Shown piece by piece: positions 54,194 through 60,716 of a DNA stretch of 60,716 bases. The stretch lies in contig SVEI01000010.1 of NCBI GenBank assembly GCA_015057445.1, forward strand, positions 1 to 60,716, given 5' to 3'. Within the stretch, counting starts at the first letter, position 1. Every line of letters begins with the position of its first letter. Both the position numbers and the translations under genes were made by a program. The notes beneath the pieces are model-generated. The model made no database searches and was not told the origin of the DNA. It saw only the letters and a program-made list of their open reading frames with translations. Source of the stretch: Lachnospiraceae bacterium. GTDB lineage: Bacteria; Bacillota; Clostridia; Lachnospirales; Lachnospiraceae.

Positions 54194-54613
54194 ATGCTAA
54201 GAGGAAAAAGATATTTAATATGCATTTTTGTGCTATTGATAATAGTATGTGTCATAGTAATTAAAAATAAAAAGTATCCTCTGTATGATGGAGATCAAAA
54301 AGTAAAATCTGTTGAAATTTATTATCTTAATAGTGAAAAAGAAATAAATCAAAGATATGTATTAACAGATAGGGCTGACGAATGTATCCAAATGCTTGAA
54401 CGAATCAAAGTAAAAATGACTATAAAAAAGCGTGGAGGATACGGAGATAACTTGGTCGTAATATACATTAATTATGAAAATATTGATGGTTATACTTATA
54501 TATGTTTTCGTGATGATTTAATAACATACGATGAATCAGGAAAGGAACTTTATAGGATGAGTGATGAGGATTATGAAATGTTCATTGGATATATACAAGG
54601 TCTGAGTGAGTGA
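54194..54613 (+). CDS. Candidate immunity protein, membrane-anchored
   Basis: 139 residues from the ATG at 54194 (GAGGTG upstream), 18 bp after the toxin. A positive N-terminus and one helix (about residues 5-24, LICIFVLLIIVCVIVI) are followed by about 110 residues of alpha/beta sequence without Cys pairs or enzyme motifs, on the outside if the anchor is uncleaved. Place and size fit an immunity protein; an outward domain would mean the toxin is met outside or at the membrane. No family recognised. Confidence 0.6.
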   Translation: MLRGKRYLICIFVLLIIVCVIVIKNKKYPLYDGDQKVKSVEIYYLNSEKEINQRYVLTDRADECIQMLERIKVKMTIKKRGGYGDNLVVIYINYENIDGYTYICFRDDLITYDESGKELYRMSDEDYEMFIGYIQGLSE

Positions 54614-54721
54614 GGGCATATTCTCCAAAGAAGTGGAGATGTTATGATAAGCAAGAAATCAAGTATGATTGATACATTATCAAAGTAAATACAGTATAAT
54701 CATAGAAACGGAGGATTAATT

Positions 54722-56153
54722 ATGAGTAACAACACAACACTAGACAGAGACATGGCATTCAACACAGACGCTATGAATGACCTGCTTACACAGGGCAAGT
54801 CTGTCCTGTCAGAGGCTATAAGAATAAGTGGTGAAATTAATACCTCCATTTCAAATTTTGCAACAGTATATGAATCCATTGATGCAGGATATAAGGTAAC
54901 AGATATAGCTACGGATATAACTAGCATAAGACTTCAGCTTATGTCTAGTTGTTACCAGGATACCATTGACAGGATGGATACACTTCTTACAAATCTCACT
55001 AGGACAGCTTGAAACCCTTACCACAGATAAGGGTGCTATAAGCTACTCCTATGATGAATAGGGAAGATTAGCAGAGAAAAGCTTCCCTAATAATGTAACA
55101 ACAAAGTACTCCTATAACAGTATAGGAAGATTAGAAAGCATCTTCCATAAGGGAGAAAACATAACAGAAAGCTACAGCTATGCCTACGACCTATCAGGTA
55201 ACAAGATTGCAGCCATAAAAGACAGACAGGGAATAAGTGAGGATAGTGGAGAGTACCAGTATGGATATGATGCATTAAACCGACTTACAGAGGTAACAAA
55301 AAACGGAAGCCTCTTAAGAAGATATGGTTATGATGCATTTGGAAACCGTACTGAAAAGGAAGACTATGGTGACGAAACATCTGTAAGAACAACATATAAC
55401 TACAATGCTAACAACCAGCTTATAAACCTTATAAGTGGAGAAGAGACTAAAAGTTACAGCTATGACATGAGAGGAAACCTGACAGGAGTAACCAGTGGAG
55501 AAGAACTGATAAAAAGCTTTACCTTTGATGCAACCAACAGGATGACTATGTCATCAGGAGTAAAGGACGGAATAAGAAAGAGAGCGGACTACCGCTATAA
55601 CGGACTGGGACAGAGAGTAGGTCAGAGGGTATATGAAAATGAGAACATAAACCCAGAGAAAGAAATCTATTACACTCTAGACTTGACAAGACAGTACCAC
55701 AACCTTCTCAACTTAAAGGATAACATAACAGACAAAGAACAGATCTACTATTGGGATATGAACGTAGTGTCTATGGAGGAAAATGAAGCCTATTGCTATT
55801 ACCTACAGGATGACCTGGGAAGTCCAATGCAGCTTCTGGATGAGGAAGGGCTAATAATGGAGACATATGGCTTTGACGAGTTTGGTGTGGAGTTGCCGAC
55901 AGATAACATCCTGGCAGTCAATGCAAAATGAACCCACAACCTAAACATTACAGGTTTACATAACAACATGCTGCAACCATTCAGTTTCACAGGCTACCAG
56001 AAGGACGAAGCAGGAGAAATGTACTTTGCCCAAGCAAGAAGATATGATGCGAAGGCTGGAAGGTTTGTGAGTGAGGATAGGGTAAAGGGTAATGCGTACA
56101 ATCCTATGACAACTAATGTGTATTTATATTGTTATAATCAACCTATAAATTAA
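54722..56153 (+). pseudogene. Deleted and broken second RHS toxin gene
   Basis: The first 290 bp copy the toxin N-terminus almost base for base (MSNNTTLDRDMAFNTDAM). At 54999-55009 (CTAGGACAGCT) it jumps to the part of the RHS region found at 52205 in the intact gene, losing the equivalent of about 3 kb and shifting frame. Further stops are TGA at 55010, TAG at 55059 and TGA at 55929. The end, YNPMTTNVYLYCYNQPIN, differs from the intact gene, so it once carried another toxin tail, now reduced to a few codons before 56220. Confidence 0.88.
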
Positions 56154-56258
56154 GTAGATTTGAATGGTATGAATGTTACCACAACTGAAAGAACATAGGC
56201 ATGTGAAAAACTGCAAGAAGAACAGTGTTTAAAGTATGAAGAAGGGGAGTGTTGTATT

Positions 56259-57410
56259 ATGGAAAGAGCAATTAATGACGCCACTCTTAATAAAGCAGGT
56301 GATATATATCAATATTTAATAGCTTTGAAAGATTGTTTTGACCTTAATGATGGTGATGTGCTTCAAATCGAGGTTAATGGTGATGTAAGTGTTATAAATA
56401 AAAATGGTGGTGTGTTTCAAAAGGAAGTAAAACATCATTTAGGAAAGAAAACACTATCGGATAGAAATATAGATTTTTGGAAGACACTTGCTAATTGGTA
56501 CGAAGATTATGATAGAGTAAAAAGCTTTTCGGATTTTATATTAAGTACAACAGCAGGTAATGAATCATCGTCTTTTTCTAATTGGAATAATATGAATAAA
56601 GTAGAAAAACTAGAGCTAATTATTGAAATTGGTAGAGAGATTAAACCAAGGGAGAAAACGTTTAGAGAACAATATAATAGAATATTCAATGATACATATG
56701 ATAAGCAACGTTTGCTGCATATTTTGGATAAATTTACTATACAATTCGCACAGACCTCTATAGCAGGTATATCTCGTGAGTTTACAAAATATTTACTGCC
56801 AATTTCGGAAGAACATAGAGACGGTTATATTTATGCTTTGCTTGGCGGAATATTAAAAAAAGTAGCTGAGTATCCTCATAAGTGGGAAGTGACTAAAAAA
56901 GAATTTGAAGAATTATGTATCACTGAAGCTCTAGCACGTGGAATTAATGGAACGATTAAATTGCCTAATGAGTATGCAAAAAGTGTGATTCCGGATAAAG
57001 AAAAAAAGATTCTTGAACATAAGGAGTTTGTTGAGGCAATTCGAGAAATTCATTACGATGAAGAAATTCCAACGGCTATATCTGAATATTGGAGAACACA
57101 AATGACTATAATTAAGTATTTTCATAATAATCCTACATATATTGAAAGCTTAGAAGAGTATATTGATGATTTAAATCAAAAACTTAAATATTGTAAGAAA
57201 AATAAGGAAATAGATGCAGAAGGAAAAAATTTTAATGAACAGATTAAAATCTCAAAATCACTATATAATGATGTAATGCAATGGAAAGCAGAAGACTTTG
57301 GGACGATTATTCATAATCGCAATTTTTTTCAACACGGAGTTATACATAATATAGTTGATGAAACAGACTATATATGGAGAGTGGGTGAAGAAAAAGATGA
57401 GCATAACTAA
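56259..57410 (+). CDS. ABC-three-component (ABC-3C) effector with nuclease-like N-terminus
   Basis: 383 residues. The N-terminal domain has a PD-(D/E)xK-type pattern, IEVNGDV (Glu38, Asp42) and QKEVKHH (Glu56, Lys58), then DRNIDFWKTLANWY, as in DUF4297/Cap4-type double-strand DNA nucleases of defence systems. The rest is helical and ends with NRNFFQHGVIHNI, fitting an ABC-3C C-terminal domain. It overlaps the next gene by 14 bp. I infer that it cuts nucleic acid when the ATPase partner detects invasion. The ATG at 56259 is preceded by GGGGAGTG. Confidence 0.8.
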   Translation: MERAINDATLNKAGDIYQYLIALKDCFDLNDGDVLQIEVNGDVSVINKNGGVFQKEVKHHLGKKTLSDRNIDFWKTLANWYEDYDRVKSFSDFILSTTAGNESSSFSNWNNMNKVEKLELIIEIGREIKPREKTFREQYNRIFNDTYDKQRLLHILDKFTIQFAQTSIAGISREFTKYLLPISEEHRDGYIYALLGGILKKVAEYPHKWEVTKKEFEELCITEALARGINGTIKLPNEYAKSVIPDKEKKILEHKEFVEAIREIHYDEEIPTAISEYWRTQMTIIKYFHNNPTYIESLEEYIDDLNQKLKYCKKNKEIDAEGKNFNEQIKISKSLYNDVMQWKAEDFGTIIHNRNFFQHGVIHNIVDETDYIWRVGEEKDEHN

Positions 57411-57879
57411 TATAAAGAAACTTTCTATGAATCCTCATTTTTTTGCTCTACTAATACAAGGCTTTCTTTCAGGTTATGGTAAATCATGTAAAATCAAGTT
57501 GCCAGTTATGGCAATTCCAATTTTATTATATAAGGATTCAAGAGAAAAACTGGATAGAGCCAAAAAAAACAGTCGAATTGATACGTTGTTTCAGTCGCCA
57601 CAGGTTGTAGGTGAAAATAGTATTTCGGGGAGAACAAGGCTGGCGGGATATATTGATAGATATAACTCATTAAAAACATATTCGAAAGAAGCTTTAATTA
57701 TTCTTTCATCAAAAAAGAAAATTTTCTTACATGATAATGAAATTGTACTTATTGAAGCTATTGATTATAAAAATTATGAAGGGAAAATGAAAGATTGGGT
57801 TAGATGTGCATTTTATCTTGGCATTATTTTTTCAAATACTACAGAAGACCATTTATCTTTCTTTTTAGGAGTAGATTAA
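57397..57879 (+). CDS. ABC-3C middle component
   Basis: 160 residues from the ATG at 57397, coupled to the upstream gene; a longer frame from 57355 lies within that gene. Small alpha/beta-helical protein (NPHFFALLIQGFLSGY, LPVMAIPILLYKDSREKL, RCAFYLGIIFSNT), matching by size and place the middle component that links effector and ATPase in DUF3732-type systems. It abuts the ATPase gene by one base. Confidence 0.75.
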   Translation: MSITNIKKLSMNPHFFALLIQGFLSGYGKSCKIKLPVMAIPILLYKDSREKLDRAKKNSRIDTLFQSPQVVGENSISGRTRLAGYIDRYNSLKTYSKEALIILSSKKKIFLHDNEIVLIEAIDYKNYEGKMKDWVRCAFYLGIIFSNTTEDHLSFFLGVD

Positions 57880-57880
57880 A

Positions 57881-59809
57881 ATGAAAAGTTATATTAAGGC
57901 AATCGTAATATTTAATAAAGATGGTGAAAAAAGGATAGTACCTCTTAAACAAGGTGTAAATATAATAACAGGTCAATCCAAGACTGGAAAAAGTGCGTTA
58001 GTTGAGATAATTGACTATTGTTTGTGTAGTACCCGATGCACAATACCAAAAGGAAAAATAACAGATTTTTCTTACCTGTATTCGCTTGTGATGGATATAA
58101 ATGATACCACTTATATCATTGCACGTTACAATTGGAATGTTGGTGGAAAGATGTATTTTTCAAAAGAGACTGATGGACTTGATGTGAAAAAATTCGGATT
58201 AGAATATTTTGAACATAAAGTAGCCATGTCATGTAAAGATGCGCAAAAAGAGATTGAATGTGCTCTTGGATTATTTGTAACTAATATGGTCATTGATAAT
58301 GAACAACAAGGCAAAAAGGCTTCATTAAGAAATATGGTTTCGTACTTGTTTCAGCATCAAAACTTGATGGCAAGTAAATTTGCATTGTTTTATAGATTTT
58401 CTGATTACTACAAAAGAAAAGATGTAATTGAACAATTTCCGGTGTTTGCTGGTATGATTAGTCAAGAGTATTATAGTGACTTGATTCAGCTGAATTCATT
58501 AAAAGTACAGTTGAAGGAAAGATATAAGAGACAAAAAGCAAATGAAAAGAGTATAGGGTATATTAAAGAGAATCTATCTCCGTTACTATCAGATTATTTT
58601 TCGTTACTAGAACAAGATTTTGATGATCAAATGTCTGTTCAACAGATGATTAGAGTGGCCTCAGATTTACCAGAGTTCGATGACACGCAACTTTTCGGAG
58701 AATCTCAAATAACTGAACGTTATAATGAGCTAAAAGTTGAATTGGAAAAATTAAGAGATGAAGAAAGCGAAATATTACTTAAGATAGATACTATAAAAAA
58801 AGTGTCAAATACAGGGTATGAATATTTTGTGATGTTAAGTGATTTGAAAGAACAGACAGATTTAATTGATATTGAGACAGATGAGTATATTTGCCCTTTA
58901 TGTGGACATGATTGTTGTGAGATAGCTGAACAAGACTCAGAGTTTATTGAAGCTACAGAGTGGTTAGATAATGAATTAGTTATGACTGGAAAGTACACTG
59001 CTGATTTTGCAGAGGATGTTAGGAAGCTTAAGGATTCTCTTAATGATGTTGATGCGAAAATAAAAGATGTGTGGAAGCAAATGAAAATAATAGACGAGAA
59101 TTATATTTCTTCAAAAAAACTTGTTTCAAAGAGAGAAAAGATAAATTATGCAAAAGCTAAAATACAATTACACATAGAGATGCTAAGTACTGGAGTTTTC
59201 GAAATGGTTGATGATGAAATCGAGCAACTAAAGGAAAAGATAAGTATTCTTGAAGTAAAAATTAATGGATTTGATGTTGAGGCAAAAAAAGCGAGGGCAG
59301 AGAAGCTTATAGAAGATAATATGAGGCGACTATCAAAAACATTAGATTTTGAAGATGAGTATCGTCCAATTAATTTAAAGTTTGGATTGACAGATGGAAG
59401 CTTTGATATCTATCAGCATCAAAATAATAAAGAGAAGATACATTTATATGAAATGGGAAGTGGAGCAAATTGGGTTTCCTGTCATATTGCATTGTTTCTA
59501 AGTTTTCTTCGTTTTTTTGCAGGACAGGATAACTCTCCTATGCCATTAGTTATGTTTTTTGATCAGCCAAGTCAAGTATATTTCCCACAAGGAAATGAGA
59601 ACAATGATGAAATAGCTCAGGCTGATTTGATGGCTGTAAACAAGATGTATAAGACTATATTTGATGAAATCAATATGATAGGTAATGATACAGGTATATT
59701 GCCGCAAATTATTATTGTAGATCATGTAGATGGGAAAAATTTGGAATGCAAACATGAATTTGACGAATATGTACGTTGTAATTGGAGAGGTGGAAAGGCT
59801 CTGATTTAA
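57881..59809 (+). CDS. DUF3732 SMC/RecN-like ATPase of an ABC-3C system
   Basis: 642 residues. Walker A TGQSKTGKSALVEIIDYCL near residue 30, a long coiled-coil middle (about residues 200-480) with a zinc hook-like CPLCGHDCCEI near its tip, then signature-like YEMGSGANW, Walker B VMFFDQPSQ and the IIVDHVDG loop. Order and residues match DUF3732 proteins, which act as DNA- or RNA-end sensing ATPases. With its two partners it forms a complete three-gene set. Confidence 0.88.
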   Translation: MKSYIKAIVIFNKDGEKRIVPLKQGVNIITGQSKTGKSALVEIIDYCLCSTRCTIPKGKITDFSYLYSLVMDINDTTYIIARYNWNVGGKMYFSKETDGLDVKKFGLEYFEHKVAMSCKDAQKEIECALGLFVTNMVIDNEQQGKKASLRNMVSYLFQHQNLMASKFALFYRFSDYYKRKDVIEQFPVFAGMISQEYYSDLIQLNSLKVQLKERYKRQKANEKSIGYIKENLSPLLSDYFSLLEQDFDDQMSVQQMIRVASDLPEFDDTQLFGESQITERYNELKVELEKLRDEESEILLKIDTIKKVSNTGYEYFVMLSDLKEQTDLIDIETDEYICPLCGHDCCEIAEQDSEFIEATEWLDNELVMTGKYTADFAEDVRKLKDSLNDVDAKIKDVWKQMKIIDENYISSKKLVSKREKINYAKAKIQLHIEMLSTGVFEMVDDEIEQLKEKISILEVKINGFDVEAKKARAEKLIEDNMRRLSKTLDFEDEYRPINLKFGLTDGSFDIYQHQNNKEKIHLYEMGSGANWVSCHIALFLSFLRFFAGQDNSPMPLVMFFDQPSQVYFPQGNENNDEIAQADLMAVNKMYKTIFDEINMIGNDTGILPQIIIVDHVDGKNLECKHEFDEYVRCNWRGGKALI

Positions 59810-59834
59810 ATTATTTGTACGAGGAGATAAAACT

Positions 59835-60146
59835 ATGTATAACAAAACAAGTTGTGGTGAGCGATTAAAAATGCTGAGAAAGAAAAAAAAGAAAACGCAA
59901 GAAATGGTATCTAGAGAAACTGGAATATCTACAGATACTATTAGGAAATTAGAGCAAGGAAGAAGGGCTCCATCTGTAGGAGTTGTAGATCTTTTGGCTG
60001 ATTACTATGGAGTAACCGCCGACTATATTATATCTGGTATAAACAGGCAGAATCCTGAAGTTAATGAGATGATGAGCGGTATTCCGAAAGAAAAGAGGGC
60101 GAAGGTTCAGAAGATTGTTGATGAGATAAAAGAGTTGATTATATAG
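59835..60146 (+). CDS. XRE-family helix-turn-helix regulator
   Basis: 103 residues. The N-terminal Cro/CI-type domain is ERLKMLRKKKKKTQEMVSRE with GISTDTIRKLEQGRRAPSVG; a helical end (PKEKRAKVQKIVDEIKEL) likely dimerises it. The start follows GAGGAG, 25 bp after the ATPase gene, so it probably regulates or is co-expressed with the defence operon. Confidence 0.88.
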   Translation: MYNKTSCGERLKMLRKKKKKTQEMVSRETGISTDTIRKLEQGRRAPSVGVVDLLADYYGVTADYIISGINRQNPEVNEMMSGIPKEKRAKVQKIVDEIKELII

Positions 60147-60185
60147 TTAATACAATTTATTAACAGAAAGAAAAGAGGGTTTGTG

Positions 60186-60425
60186 ATGCTGCAGTACATA
60201 ATAGATGCATACAAAGATAAGACTGGTGATGATGGCTTCTGGGATATTAAAAAAAAGAGTGAGAAAACCGATAAGATATGTTTGGTATTGATAATAGTGG
60301 GATTTTGCACAGCGTACATTAGCATATTCTTTAAATCAGTATTGTTTTATATACTTTCTGTAGTATTTGTGGGTGTTGTAACCTTATTTTATGTTTGTAT
60401 GATAGATAATATTTTGGAATATTAA
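60186..60425 (+). CDS. Small two-helix membrane protein
   Basis: 79 residues from the ATG at 60186 (AGAGGG upstream; a GTG at 60183 is also possible). A charged head (about 30 residues) is followed by two hydrophobic helices (ICLVLIIVGFCTAYISIFF and FYILSVVFVGVVTLFYVCM). It may be a membrane partner of the XRE regulator or of the defence system. No family recognised. Confidence 0.6.
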   Translation: MLQYIIDAYKDKTGDDGFWDIKKKSEKTDKICLVLIIVGFCTAYISIFFKSVLFYILSVVFVGVVTLFYVCMIDNILEY

Positions 60426-60716
60426 AAAGAACAATTTGTTCAAGATAAGTAATTTTTTGTGAGAAAGCATAGTAAAAATTGATTTATAGGTTATTTAAGA
60501 ATTTGAAAAAATTAGTGTAAAATGGCACAAGTTGCAACAATGTAGGACAAAGAGATAGGTGAATATCAAAGTGAACAGGCGTATAATACGATAGTATAGA
60601 ATGGTAAACGTATGAGAAAGAAGGATAATATAAGATTATCTGTTGCTTATATAATTTACGTACTAATGGATAATTTTTAGTTATCCGTCACTTTTTGAGT
60701 GCTCAATTAGAAAGAA
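60426..60716. other. AT-rich stretch at the window end without a visible gene
   Basis: No frame with a start and binding site is seen on either strand. A small palindrome, GGATAATTTTTAGTTATCC, occupies 60668-60686. Confidence 0.5.

Noticed and set aside
1-60716. tRNA or rRNA genes
   Set aside because: I looked for cloverleaf-type and rRNA landmark sequences and found none; the only tRNA-related element is the T-box leader before pheS.

Overview
The window reads as a chromosomal segment of a low-GC, anaerobic Firmicute, most likely Lachnospiraceae (class Clostridia); the genus cannot be fixed from the sequence. The evidence is the combination of a cytosolic LacI-type-sensor diguanylate cyclase, a DUF4250 protein, lone AAA_14/DUF4143 ATPases, a T-box before pheS, GGAGG ribosome binding sites and strongly AT-rich codon use.

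Layout. 1-3.3 kb: the end of a large wall-anchored surface protein, joined at its last codons to a gutted integrase gene, followed by a gene-poor scar with 36-bp direct repeats. 3.4-16.2 kb: an ATPase, an esterase, a c-di-GMP phosphodiesterase with a degenerate GGDEF domain, several membrane proteins of unknown role, the c-di-AMP pair cdaA-cdaR with a sirtuin, and a convergent diguanylate cyclase with a sugar-binding-protein-like sensor. 16.3-28.8 kb: purM-purN, purD, a GntR regulator with clpC, radA, a second ATPase, an AI-2E family transporter, and a CbiE/CbiT-like protein whose SAM site has decayed. 29-41 kb: translation genes (leuS, pheS, pheT, queA) with a T-box and two elaborate structured intergenic elements, a Cys/Gly-rich miniprotein and a membrane glycerophosphodiester phosphodiesterase.

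41-60.5 kb is an accessory island and the most interesting part. An agr-type quorum-sensing module (LytTR response regulator, AgrC-like kinase, AgrD-like peptide, AgrB peptidase) leads directly, without a visible terminator, into a type VII secretion (T7SSb-like) cassette: an EsaA/YhgE-like membrane protein, a WXG100 protein, a single-pass membrane protein, an EsaB/YukD-like ubiquitin fold, three small helical proteins and a 1737-residue RHS toxin. LytTR-type direct repeats spaced 21-22 bp stand at the same distance from the -10 box in both the agrD and agrB promoters, and a symmetric four-site array precedes the regulator. The toxin tail has an SHG...GC pattern that suggests a caspase/CHAT-like (DUF4347-like) cysteine peptidase, a guess from two motifs only. 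It is followed by a membrane-anchored candidate immunity protein and then by a deleted second RHS copy. The T7SS motor ATPase EssC is not in the window.

Next to the toxin locus lies a compact ABC-three-component (ABC-3C) conflict system: a nuclease-like effector with PD-(D/E)xK-type residues, a small middle component, a DUF3732 SMC-like ATPase, then an XRE regulator and a small membrane protein. The model I infer is that cell density, read through a thiolactone peptide, switches on an antibacterial (or adhesion/proteolysis) T7SS effector arsenal, with a defence system parked beside it.
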